NCBI GenBank assembly: GCA_914767715.1 | Contig: OU612074.1 | Location: forward strand, 9,377,501 to 9,441,500 | DNA length: 64,000 nucleotides | Reading direction: 5' to 3' | From: Membranipora membranacea | Taxonomy: Eukaryota; Bryozoa; Gymnolaemata; Cheilostomatida; Membraniporidae | Shown here: in pieces, positions 47,001 through 58,700 of the stretch | How positions within the stretch are numbered: the first letter of the stretch is position 1 | Layout: every line of letters starts with the position of its first letter | Position numbers and translations under genes: made by a program | Notes under the pieces: generated by a model | What the model was told of the DNA's origin: nothing | Database searches by the model: none | The model's input: only the letters and a program-made list of their open reading frames with translations

Positions 47001-50000
47001 AGGTATGGCATATCAACAAATACATTATAGGTTATATGTTTATGAAAATATCATCCCTGCTTGGTTCATATGTCTGTGACACCACACAGCTCTGCGGCAT
47101 GGAGTTACACACAACACTTCAGTGACAATCTTGACTGAGACACAGCCCCTAGTATGATACAAGGTTGGGCTCTTAGAGTAGCCCTTTCGCATGCTCCGCT
47201 TGAGACTTTGGTCTAGACTGCAGGAGAAAGTTTGCGTGATGGAATTGGGGAAAGTTTTTCTCATAGGAGAGGTATACACCCGAGGGTGCTGGGGCTTGAG
47301 AAATCAACCTTGAAAGCTCTCACGGTGGGACTGCCAGGCGATTGATTAAAAGTTGATTGTTCAACCCCTCAAAAACCTCGGGTGTATACCACTCCTACGA
47401 GAGCAATGTCCCCAATTTGGTCACTCCAAATTCACTACGATTAAAATTTCCTGGCTGCTCTCAATCGTTTTGTTATGAAAAAACCATATGTAATACTTCT
47501 GACCAATTTAAGATCAAGATGAGATCAACGATTCATTTAGTAATACAATAGGATGTCACCATGATGCAGGCACTCTGATGTCATGTATATAAAGTGAGGC
47601 ATCCTAATGAGTGTGTCCCACTCTGCTGGTGCCTCCTTGCCCTTTGAACTTGCCTGTCATGGCGTCAAAGAGTACCACCACTACCTACCGGCATCACTGG
47701 TATGGTCATTGCTACAGGGTCTGAGCTGTTGTACAATCTAATGCTGTTTGATCAAACATGGATCTGACATATACTTATACAAAACAATACTTTGAGGACA
47801 CAGTAGACTGGGAGCTAGGTGTTGTGGCATTCTATTATCACTCGAGGAGGAGTGATTGATATTGGAATGCCACTATATCTCTCTTTCAGCTGCCCTTCAT
47901 TCACCAACTATCACCAGCACAGTGGTCATCGAGCCCTTCTCACCCTTAAGCACTAGGAAATGACGTTTTATACTATCAACGTATAAATACAGATACAGGT
48001 AGGAAAGCAGTGTACATGTGTAGTGTACATGTCTGTGCTTAGCAGGAATTGAGTGAAAATTGTGTCAACAGTTGTTATTAATGGTTTGCTTTGTTTTGTC
48101 AGTGATACTGTCACATATATTGGTTTTGTTTTGTATTACAGATTGATCCAACGTTTCAAAAAGCTCTATTTAATCTAGCACTGCTGCTAGCAAATGACAT
48201 GAACCGCCCACTCGACAGCATTCCATACATAGAACAGAATCTCAAATTGAACCCAGATCATGTGAAGAGTTATTTGCTCCTGGGTGACATGGCTATAAAC
48301 CATCTGAAGGATTTAGACTTGGCACAAAAGGTGAGTGTGAGACAGTATACCCTTAATCAGCAAATAGGATGTAACAGATCGATTTAGCTAGTTTTGGGTT
48401 GACTTAATATTAGCCGGCACCAGTTTTAGCCAGCTCTGGTGAGAGTTAATATAAAGTAAGCGTAAGCTAGCCAAAAGTTTCACTTTTTCAGGAATGTATG
48501 CGGAAAAGCGCCCTTTCTCACATATGAAGTCATCATCATAGCAGCCTGTTGGTAAGGCAATGGCTCTCTTCTTTTACCTCCAACCCCTAGTATTTTTCAT
48601 CAGCTCAATTCAAGTTCTTTTTCAAGTCTATGTTCGTCTTATTCATGTTTCTCTTGACTGTGTCTCTAAGTCTCAATTGGGCTACGCTTATCTTCGGTGA
48701 AGTGAGGGTACCAAATACCCAAAAGAAGAAAATATTTGCTATAATTTAGTTTAGCTAGTTTGGAGGAGACTATATGTTTAGCTATCACCAATTTTAGCTT
48801 TGAATACATAACTCCCTTAGAAGATGACCAAAGGGCCGTACACTTGCATAGCGTGTTTGGCGTCGTTATTGCCTGATAACATATTATTATGAGTAGCGTG
48901 GGTGAAATTAGGTCTACAATTGCTACCATATGGCCTCTAGCCGCAGTGAGACAAACCCTATGTTTATTTAAACTCATCGGAGCCTGGCGGCTTCAATGCC
49001 ATCTCCTTCAGTTGGTGCATAAACAGTTTGGGCCCTCCATACACTGTGATAAACAATTTTGGTCCTCAATTCGCAGGGATAAACAGTTTGGGCCCTAAAT
49101 TTGCAATGATTAACAGTTTGGGCCCTAAATTTGCAATGATTAACAGTTTGGTTTCTAAAACCACTGTGATTTCTCGGAATGAACTAGTCAAGAAAAATAT
49201 CACAAAGCCGGTTGTGAATATGATATTGTCATTTTCAAGCTGTGGTGAAATGATTTGCCCTTTGTTTTTGCTGTTGAGTAATTGAATTGTGAAAGTCACT
49301 GATTCTGTTTCTCAGATTGTAACAACAATGAGAAAATTATGACTCAGACCAGTACTGATATGTTTTGCCCCATTGTAATGTCACAAAAACCTGACAGGGA
49401 AGTACGATTGATAATCTATCCAGAGTCCTGTTGGCTAGAAGACATGCATTGTGTTGTTATTGATATGTCTAATACTTCCTCGTTGATGACTTATGTTCAT
49501 TAGGTCACCCTAAGCCCGCAGGCAATGTCCTCCCTTTCTAGCCTTGTCAGCGGCCACTGCCAAAAAAAAACCGTTGCGGCGTGACAAGGCTACTTACTCC
49601 CTATCTACCTACCCGAAAGAACAAAATGTCCAGTCGTAATATAGCTGTATTAATTTTCAATGCATTTGAATTAGAGATGCACTCAAAATACAAGCCTTTC
49701 CGTTATTTAGAAGCCAAACTAGTTTTTCCCCTGAGTGGTGTTCCTATTATCTGCCTAAGTGCAGTACCCTATACATAAGTTTTGTGTGGCTTCTTGTAGT
49801 GGTATCAGTATCAGAGACTATATAGATATATCTGTTATCTCTGGTGGTATCGTTGTCATCTGGCAATTTTTTTGTTTGCTGAACAAAAAAGTAGCCGTGT
49901 GACTAGGTTATCTGGTGGTATTATAACCAAAGATTATAAATACCTTATATTATTGTTATAACAGTATAGCAGGTTTAAATTTGTAACATAATAGTTGAGA

Positions 50001-50890
50001 TCAAAACCATAATCTCATCAATCCAGGATTGATATTAGCATTATGTGGTTTACTGGTTGGCAGGTGATGGTATGTAGACATAATTTCTCAATTCCATTGA
50101 CCACCAATGTTTTCATCAACACTAATGGAACTGCAGCTCAGATGACTGCAGCTCTGATAATTCCCAGCTCAGTATAGTCAGCAATATTTTACCTAATATT
50201 ACAGTGAGATTGAACTTAAATTCAAGTTAAATGTAGCTGCGTTGGTCGCTCTTGGGTGTCAATGTCCATTAGTACTATAGTGGTCTATTCTAGCCTAGGC
50301 TACTTATTTGTTTGTTGTTTACCCCCAAAAAGTAGCCGAGTGACAAGGAAAGGTCTTATCACCATTATCCATGGCACTTTGCTTGGTTTCTGCAATCAAT
50401 CTTCCTTATTCTATAATCATACACACATGAACTCTTTGGCGTCATAAATTAAATTTCCTTCAACCTGTTACTGTCCTGTCCTGGACGATGTCTCAAGGGA
50501 ATGATTGGCTATTGCTGTAAATTATATTTATATATGACAATCCTGTGTCATGATTGAATTATGTTTTGCTCCATCCAGGATATGAGACACTCAGTAGACG
50601 TCGAATGATCCTTGTCAGTTCCTGCTCACCAAACTGAATTGATAACAATAGATTTGAAATTCAGTCGCATGACTTCTTTCTATTTGCAGAGCTTTATGGA
50701 GGTAATCCGTTTGGATCCGGGCAATGTCCAGGGTAGACACAATCTATGCGTTGTGTATGCTGAGCGTGGTGAACTAACGAGAGCTGAGAAGTGCCTTACT
50801 GAGGTTGTGAAAATTGCGCCAGATCAGAAATACGTCAGAGATCATTTGAATATTATCCGAGGGAAGTTGGCTGCAAGCAAACAGCACTAG
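35026..50890 (+). CDS. TMTC3: TMTC3: transmembrane and TPR repeat-containing O-mannosyltransferase
   Basis: Fifteen coding exons: 35026-35211, 35747-35883, 36446-36678, 37370-37485, 38198-38361, 38917-39169, 39811-39971, 40433-40552, 40818-40919, 41642-41766, 42397-42542, 44796-44996, 46808-47002, 48142-48330, 50690-50890. All phases fit and the sum is 2529 bases, 842 residues (human TMTC3 is about 915). The N-terminal half is multi-spanning: FVFDD (residues 27-31) is the acidic pair expected of GT-C enzymes, then [63 protein letters not shown] (DUF1736 region) and [20 protein letters not shown]. Residues from about 458 onward are TPR repeats, for example [20 protein letters not shown] and [20 protein letters not shown], ending [11 protein letters not shown]. 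The TPR part follows human TMTC3 most closely as I remember it. TMTC proteins reside in the ER and O-mannosylate cadherins. No defect seen. Two unusual splice features: the exon 2 donor lies in a (gtag)n array, and exon 11 is followed by a 380-bp foldback element. Confidence 0.93.
35884..35903 (+). repeat. (gtag)n microsatellite overlapping the TMTC3 exon 2 donor
   Basis: The donor after ttctatag is followed by gtaggtaggtaggtagg, so several gtagg donors lie four bases apart. Only the first keeps the frame into exon 3. Confidence 0.8.
36930..37085 (+). repeat. Degenerate minisatellite, atgacatcaccac-like
   Basis: Words such as gatatgacatcaccacttt, gatgacatcaccgctgttt and gacatggcatcaccactat recur five to six times at 26-36 bp spacing, in TMTC3 intron 3. 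Confidence 0.65.
41022..41140. mobile_element. Hairpin MITE, family A, degenerate copy
   Basis: cctgatcctatttcgctgca...ggagttgtcc on the left and atgcaggcgaattgagtcaa on the right retain the family A termini; the middle has diverged. TMTC3 intron 9. Confidence 0.5.
42574..42952. mobile_element. Foldback element with arms of about 170 bp
   Basis: Left arm starts ctacccaaagaccaaagcat and the right arm ends ataagcattggtatttgggtag. Pairing continues through ttcaatgctctaccctgcat / catgccaagtagagcattga, and gcattatgatgtcac / gtggcatcataatgc. It begins 32 bases past the TMTC3 exon 11 donor and would fold into one long hairpin in the pre-mRNA. No coding capacity. Confidence 0.85.
45331..45442. mobile_element. 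Hairpin MITE, family A, subfamily with gtctggtcattcccat core
   Basis: Termini acctagatcaagcttggtcc and gatcatgcttgatctaggt pair. The interior (cagtctggtcattcccat, ggctcaaaacctaaatgcag) is nearly the same as the reverse complement of the element at 51487-51604. TMTC3 intron 12. Confidence 0.8.
46373..46502. mobile_element. Hairpin MITE, family A, copy with ggagttgctcc-type core
   Basis: gaccaagtttggtccatttg, attggaagttgctccccctc and ctggtcacaccac pair with gtggtgtgaccagtggaggg, agagcaactggaatggcgaa. TMTC3 intron 12. Confidence 0.7.
46545..46612 (+). repeat. ggcaatatggcaat minisatellite
   Basis: Irregular tandem array of aggcaat and atggcaat units in TMTC3 intron 12. Confidence 0.7.
47242..47420. 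mobile_element. Foldback element sharing sequence with the SINE at 3193
   Basis: aattggggaaagtttttctc, aggagaggtatacacccgag and caatcaac-like words on the left pair with cctcgggtgtataccactcc and gtccccaatt on the right. The word gagaggtatacacccgaggg is also at the end of the SINE at 3193-3478. TMTC3 intron 13. Confidence 0.75.
49021..49170 (+). repeat. 30-bp tandem repeat, five units
   Basis: Exactly 30-base units starting at 49021, 49051, 49081, 49111 and 49141, of the form aaacagtttgggccctaaat plus ttgcaatgat. Units 3 and 4 are almost identical. TMTC3 intron 14. The array is open in frames of both strands because 30 is a multiple of three. Confidence 0.9.
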
Positions 50891-50896
50891 AAGATA

Positions 50897-50902
50897 AATA
50901 AA
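50897..50902 (+). terminator. Polyadenylation signal of TMTC3
   Basis: AATAAA six bases after the stop codon, very close; a second AATAAA is at 51318-51323 and may be the main one. Confidence 0.5.
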
Positions 50903-52560
50903 GTGATATAACAGCTATAAAGATGTTGTGTTGAAGAAAAGGGGAAGCTGGACTAGTTGCTTGATCTGGATGTGAGGACCTGGACCAAGGATAATAGACT
51001 AAACCTTGGCCGACACTACTAAGATTGCTTCAAGTTATGATCCAAGCAGAAACGGACAGAATTTCCCTCGCCAAAGCTGTCAACTTTTTTGAAGTCATTC
51101 AGGGCCTGTTGCTTGCCCTTCGGTAAAATCAAGAGGCACAAATTTTCATCTACCTGACCAAAGTTCAAATAATTATTTATAGGAGGCATCAAAATTTCTC
51201 ACTGACTGAATTTCTGCATAATTTAATAAGATTTATTGAGATTAGCAGTTCTTTAATACTGACTAGTCTCCTTGTAAACTGAATAGGTTCTTGGATGTTG
51301 AACCTTGTCTCATTGTCAATAAACAAAGGTCATTAACAAATTCACCTACTTCTAAGTCCCTGGTATAGGCACAACATATTGGTATGACTACAGCAGGAAC
51401 TGTCAGATCGTTGACTGCGCAAGAGTAGAAAAAAACTTGAACAAATGTCTTGATCTAGATCCCTCCCGAAAACAGACTTACAGTACAGTACTAGATCAAG
51501 CATGATCCAATTTGCATCCGTTTAGGTTTTGAGCCGCCAGTAGCTCACCAGTAGGATGGGAATGACCAGACTGCGGGCAAAATGGATCAAACTTGATCTA
51601 GTACAGTACTATTCTGATGGGGCTTATGCCAGCAGACTGATTGACCGTAAACGGAATCGCAAAGGCGGGGACATAATCGAAAGTTTTCATTTGCAAATAT
51701 AAGGAACTTCATTCTGTAACTTGCTCGTTCCCATGTAATACATATTACCTTATCAGACATTTTCAAATGATATATGACAGCTAATTTCACTGTTCAGTCT
51801 TATACCAATGACTATTTATAATCTTTGGTTATACACAACTGAAGAGTCAAATTCAGTACTCCAGTTTACACATTGACAGGGGTGTACTCAATTATAACTC
51901 TCACGCAATCCATAGATTTCTATAGGATAGAATTTATTAATACATATTGCAGTGATTCATTGTCACAGGCCAAACCTAATCTTCATAGAAGTGGATTACA
52001 ACAAAAAGAACCCGTACTTCAATTTATTGTGTGAATGTTGAATTTGTGATTCCCATACTATCCAGCTAATTTTAATGAGTTCATCACTACTGTAGAATGG
52101 GTACCTGAATTACTGTTTTAGAGAGTGCTAGGTCTGATGCATGGTATTACAGCCAAATTATGACTGAGAAGGGCTTAGCTGAGCGGGAACTTTCTAGGAT
52201 TAATGGTGTGGGTTGATTTTGTTTTATCCTGACTCATTGTAAGTGCTTTCGAAGCGGATGTCAGCGGCAAATTTTGGTTCTCCCTGTAAAGACTGAAGGG
52301 TTGGAATAACCACTTGGTTTCACTTAGGGAAATTCATTTGTTCTTCGACGGCTCGAGATTTGTGGGTCATTTTTTTTAGATATAATGCCTAATATAAACT
52401 CTCTTCGATCAATGAACTGAGGGAGTTCATTGCTTCGATCACTATTATTTTATTATAGTCTGACATGTTAGACACAGGCTGTTATCAGTTGCCCTAAATA
52501 GCTTTTCAAACAGTACCCACATAGCAGTAGTATAATTCATTTACTATTATTTGATTCACT
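50903..52560. other. TMTC3 3' region and intergenic spacer
   Basis: Contains the family A MITE at 51487-51604. No other gene seen; the minus-strand ORF at 51587-51790 begins inside the MITE and has no support. Confidence 0.45.
51487..51604. mobile_element. Hairpin MITE, family A, same subfamily as 45331
   Basis: gtactagatcaagcatgatc pairs with ggatcaaacttgatctagta. The interior is the reverse complement of the 45331 element with few differences, so these are recent relatives in opposite orientation. Confidence 0.85.
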
Positions 52561-52582
52561 GTACACTTTTGTGGGTGTGGCT

Positions 52583-52588
52583 TATATA
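52583..52588 (+). promoter_or_regulatory. TATA box of the four-helix membrane protein gene
   Basis: tatata in the context gggtgtggcttatatagata, about 180 bases before the ATG at 52764. The gtgggtgtgg just upstream resembles a CACCC/GC-type element. Confidence 0.5.
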
Positions 52589-52763
52589 GATATAGCATAC
52601 AAGCTCTGGCAATTTGAATGAATACTATTGTTCAATAAGCAAGTCTGGTTTTGAGCTAGCTAGCAGTGACAGTAAATTTAGATCTTGAAACAAAGGGGTA
52701 TTGAACTCAGCGAAATAGCAGTTGTAAAATTTTAACTTTCAACAAGTTCACTCTAAAAACAAA

Positions 52764-55700
52764 ATGGGAAGAGCTTACGCAGGCGCTGCCGGAACACATA
52801 TGTTCTTCGGACTCCTTTCAATAGCTGCCGGAGTAACATGGATTTGTCTGTTGTATTTCTATGAGCCTCTTCAAGTAAATACCGACGTTTTTGATAGTGG
52901 GATCACGAAAAAGTCACTTCTCGAAACTGTACCTGTCTGGGTCACAGTTTTGATGTCAGCTAAAATCATCTGCGGATTTTGGGTGAGTAACTTAGAATAG
53001 AATAATTAAGTGTTAAGTGTATGTACGATATTTCGATCTCTGGCAAACCCATGTACGCCATGCCACGCCCAGTCAAGATTTTGCCCAAATTTGCTGTCGA
53101 CCTATGGTATCCCTTGATTTGAATTCCTAAGCCTCGAACGAACTAGCATTCTTGATCGGTGTCGATGCCTCATTCACACCCGTGCCAGCATAGTACGGAT
53201 ATATTTGCCTCGATTGTGACCTATAAATAGCTATTAATACAAAATTTCCACTTCCATTTTATCTGCTCATTGTCATATATTCCTATAACTCCAGTTATCA
53301 CTCACCATCTACTTGTGTAAAGCCAACTGTTAATTTAACTGTCATAATCGTAAATCATTTATAATAAGGCCTAGATGCTAAGCGGTAACATTCCGTTGTA
53401 TGATGACACCTACTGCTGTGAATTTGCAAACAGGATCTTGAAAAGCACTGCACTCTCGCCAAAATAATAATTTACTAATCCTGTCCTGCATCCATCCCGT
53501 AATACTTGGTCATCAATCAATCTTAGTGCCATCTTGTCACCAAAACTTGCAGTTTTCCATTTGAAGTTTTTTTTAATGTGCTTCTTTGTGTAATTTCCAT
53601 TACTACATGGGTCTAGGAATATTCCACTCCTATTGATAGCAAATCTGTACAGTTCTTTACATTCAATTGAGCAAATGATATGTTTTTATAATCTTTGATT
53701 GAGCTAGGTTTTATTTCATTTGATATGAACTATGGAGGGGGTTAGTCTGTCATTACCTCAACACAAGAATGTCATAATATCTACAATGGCACAGGCCTAT
53801 AGCCAAATAAACACCATTACAAATTACTTGGTCACCAGCAAGATGAATCATCACCTATAAGTAATTCTTTTCACAGAAATTGAATAAAAATTTCTAGTCA
53901 TTTTCTATAAGCCTCACTGAAACTAATAATTACCTACAAAGGCTATAATCAGCCTTCTAAAATTGAACATTGAACAGTAGCAAGAGCTCCATCATCAACT
54001 AATACTACTGAATACTGAATAGATGAAGCTATGGCTATTCATGTAAACAACTGGCACAGCATGATTGTTTTCTTTTGAAAGTATTGTTTATTTTAGGCTA
54101 TGTAAAAGGGGTCAAGCTAATGATAATCCTCTGGGGTTTAGTATGGGCGTTGGCTAGTTGTTGTGGATCGATCCATAGTCAGCTAACTAGTTTTTGTTCA
54201 AGTTATGATTTTCTAGGCATCACTAAGCGGAAGTGCAATTGCAGCGTTAGTGTTTGGTCTCCCCAATCTATTTGTGGAATTTTTTGCTGGGAGAAGTCTT
54301 CCCTGAGATTAGTTGGTACTTATGATTCAACTACGAAAAAGCTGATACTTTTTTGAGTGAAGGATTAACTGCGGCTGCTTCCCTGTGTATTCAATTTAGC
54401 TAGTCAGTTTATTCCTAATGCTGATCTTGGCTGTCTGCACTTTATCAAGTTACAACAATTTTCAGAAGTGTCTGGCCTTAGTGTTTATTTTCATAATTAG
54501 GATGAGAGATATGGCAGTTTTATTTGGCAACCTGCTCCAAACAAATTTTGTTAGTACGGCAAGGCAAGGTGACCCGTCTTCTAAAATCAAGTTTGTTCAC
54601 AGCGCAATCCATTAATGATGTGTCCAGCAACTAAAAGTTGAACGGAGGGTTGAGGCATCTGGGTCAACACTCCATTGGGCCCAGCAGGGTAAACAAGCAG
54701 ATGTAATTTCTTCCATTCATCAAGGTATCCAGAAGGAACGGCTACATTGTTGACAAAAGCATTGCATCATAATTGATGAATTCACTACTTTTAGGTAAAT
54801 AATCTGTGCCATGTCTACATTCTCTCAAACAAAACCAAAAGCTATATGGTTAATTATTAGCCACAAAAAGGAATAGAAAAGCTGTAAGAGCGCTGACAGC
54901 ATAGCATCAGGCTAGTCTATCAATCCAATTATACTACAGCGCCGTAGTTTAGAAAAAATGGTAGGGGATGCAAAAGTTTGAGGCGAGAACAAAAAATCAC
55001 CAGGAGGGGTGCTGTAGACTCCTCCCCAAGCAATTTAAGGCATAAAGTTAGTAAATCGAAATCCCAGAGGAGCTGATTCTGCCATGGATTATTCAATGAT
55101 AGTGTTTTTAGGCCACTGTATTTAGTTCTCTAGAGGAGGCAGTGCCGCCCTACCTCCCCTAGAACTGCGGGCCTCTACTAGCTACCGATGCCAACATGTT
55201 TACATGCGTCTCAAACCACACAAACATACTTTGAGGTTTTGTGTAATATGACCTTACAAGTTAAAACAATGCTGAGAAGCCCTGTTGATGCTATCAATTG
55301 ATTCAACTTTTGTAATTTGTAAGGTCAGGTCACTCAATGTCTTTTCATGATTGCAGTACATCGAAAGTGTTAGCAATTGGAATGCTGACGTATTTTGATA
55401 ATTAAATATTTCTGAATTTAATCTGAGAAACAGATATTTTTGTCCAACAAATGTTTGGTACCATATAAGTAGATGTTGTGTATGCACATGCTTACTTCAA
55501 TATCCAGTTTACAAACTAACCCACAAAATCTTGAGAATCTATTTTTTGGGGTATGATGTGTTGGTAGCCACTGTAGGCGGCTACTAGGGAACTGAATTTG
55601 TGTGAATTTAAAGTGACATGTTTGGCGACTTCACAATGATCCAATGCACAATGTTTAAATTATGCTGGTTATGAAACAGCTCCATCCCTAGCTTTTGGGA

Positions 55701-58700
55701 AGTTGGTCGCTGGATGCTAGTTTTGAATAATCTTAACTATAATTTTGACATGCCCTCTGCTTGCCAAATGTTTGGATTGCCTTTACAGACCCCGAACATA
55801 TTGGCAGCCAATTGAGGTCACAAGACTGAAAATCTGTCTGAAATGTTGGCAGAGTTAAGAGAACTAGGCCTTCTGGCTCTACTGCAAACGATCGCCGATT
55901 TGTTGTCGCTGTGCCCAGCATGTCGAATCTCAGTTTGTGTTTCATCTTAGAGTAGACTAGATTTACATCTAAAGAAATCATGGGATTACAATCAGAAGCA
56001 TCCTTAATTGGTAGACTCCTTGCGAGATTCCGAGTCTTTCAATAGTACAGTTGGGATAATCAAGCGCAACTTTGTGATTGAATTACGGATTCTTGTCAGA
56101 TAAGTTTGTGATAAATGTCACCCTCCGTAATTTCTTATGACGCAGGTTGCCCTTCTCCACTGGCATAGTGTGGCTTGAAGGCCTATGCAATGCTTTATTT
56201 TGTGTCATGATATATTCGATACAGAAGATGCTCCGGTTTCAATGCAGATATATAATTAAGATTTTAGTAATTACAAGTTAGGCATACCAGCTTCAATGGT
56301 ATCAAAGCTGTTGATCGCTCATATAAAGGACTGGCTCTTATAGTCTGTACGATGAGATATCCAACTGGCACAATTGCTAGATAGTGATGGCGTACTGAAA
56401 TACTATTGGCTTGAGCTTGTGAACTTATGTTACACAGGAATAGCCCTCTTGATTATCGTGAAGCGTGAGACTATTTTTGTGACAATTAGTTGAACCTTTT
56501 AGAACTTAAGTAGTCATTTGGGACTTCATCGGCCACAATATTCTAGTTGCAAAGTGTAAGAATAGTATGGCAGTTAACTCACTAAAATAATGGGTTATTC
56601 TAGTTCGCTGCCTTCTAATGGGTTAAATTAGGAGGCAAGAAAAGACAGATCAATACAATATTGAATTTGAACTGTTGAAAGATCGGTGTGTTATAGCCGA
56701 TGTACTAAAGTAGCTATCTCGTGTTAGGCTGTAGCTAGAAATTGTGCTGCGCAAATAGTTTATAATTCATGCATTGATTCAAGTTGACCCAAGTATAGGC
56801 ACTACTGGTCAGGTCTGTGACATTGAAATCCAGACATGCACACAAAAGACATTTTGTGAGTTCTAGTTCAAGCTTTATTCATTGAACGTAATCACTGTTT
56901 GCGTTGCTTTTGCCAAATATTTTACCTAGCATACTGCTCATAAATTGAGCTTGACTGGCTACTGTTGTTTATTATGCAAGTATCATGGTGCTGTTACAAC
57001 TGAGCCAGTTCTAAAAATATCCCCTAGCTGTGATAGATAGCATCTAACTGCAGACCTTGAAACAGCAGTACATCATAATTGCCTCGCACAAAGCAGTATG
57101 CAAAAACATGCTAAAAATTGTGCCAATCGCTATATTATTACATACATACAAAGGTGTATGCAATAATGTGTATAATATATTATGTAATATTCCAAGAAGG
57201 ATAGCCATTTACAATAAATAGAGGTTGTTTGACAAAGGCTGGCTGGTACAGCTTTTACTGACTAGGTAGCTTATATAGTTCACTACTAAGAAAGTAGAAA
57301 ATATTACAACTATAATTCAAACCACATCGGCCTACATCATTCTCCGCTACCTCTATCATACTCCTTGCTTCTACCACTACATTTCACTTCCATCCATCCG
57401 TACGTACATCCATCTCATTCTCTCATTCATGTCTTTGTCTTGTTTTTTTGTCAGCAAGTTTTCTCAACGATCTCGATTACAAAGTGAATGCAGTATAAAC
57501 ATAAATCCAAAGTATCTTAACCATATAATTTATATTTCTGATGTTTCTGTGTTGTAGTTCTTCATCACTGGAGCTGTAGGATGCTGCATCAAGAGCCGAG
57601 GCTGCACCGTAAGTACATTAAAGTCCTACCAAGGTCAAGGCTAATCCCCTACACTAAAATTGGGGTGTGCCCTTGTAAAGTAGGGACAACTTTGATAGTG
57701 CCCGCAGCATGTGCTCCCGAAGTTCAGGCTTAAGCGGTCCACAAACCTGAGCTAGTAAAAATAAATTAGAGCTGGAAATTCTAGCTTTGCTCATTATCTC
57801 TTCATCTCTTTATCCACCATGCTAGAATTGAGGTGTGCTCTCCAATAGAGTTGAGAGAACTCTGATAGTCCCCTTGGCCTGTCCTCAGTACATGGTATTT
57901 AATCTAATTTTGCCTGATTGACTCTTGTATACCAGTAGAGGGTATTTTTTTAGGTGACCAGAATGATTCAATCTTCATAAAGATAGAGTATCAGATTTAG
58001 GATCACTATATTTTACAAACTGTTGCAGGGAACTGGAGGGCAAAAAAATTATACCACCATGCATAAGGTGAATGTCAATTGGGGGGGGGGGGGGCGGTAG
58101 GGGAGCAAGGTCTGTTGGCTCAGACTGGATAAACGCCTAAATGGGGATAATCTGACACAAATGTAGGGAAGGTTAACTTCCTTGTATACCGTAGCGAGGT
58201 TTGAGAGAAATGATGTGTTATGGCTTTGATTGGATGGATACGTTACTGAGCTTTTTTCCTTTAAGTTGCCTCAACACATAGTTCCTCCTCAATCATGCTC
58301 ACACCCAGTTATTTGGATATTTTATCTCAGCATTCCACATTTCTTTTTATGTGGAGAAGGCTAAAAATGTTGTGCCAAATATTCAAATAACTATCAACAA
58401 GCAAATGAAGAATTCTTAAACATGTCAAAGACCAAAAGAAATTGCCAAGCTTATTGTGACTATAGTCATAGAAACATGTGTGTTACCTAAAATTACCATG
58501 CCCCATTACTCTGCTTAAATAAAGATGTGAAGGGGCAACAGGTGCTGACCTAGTAGGCCGACCAGGTGCTAAGCAGACATGCAGGTCATCGATCGTTACA
58601 AAATAGCATCTCCATTTGTACCATTTTTGTATTGTCATCTGTGTATGTCATCTTGTTATTGTTTATTGTAGGAGGGAGTATTTGTGGCACTGAATGTACT

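Noticed and set aside
49021-49170. CRISPR-like array
   Set aside because: Units are directly adjacent with no spacers and the genome is animal; it is a plain tandem repeat.
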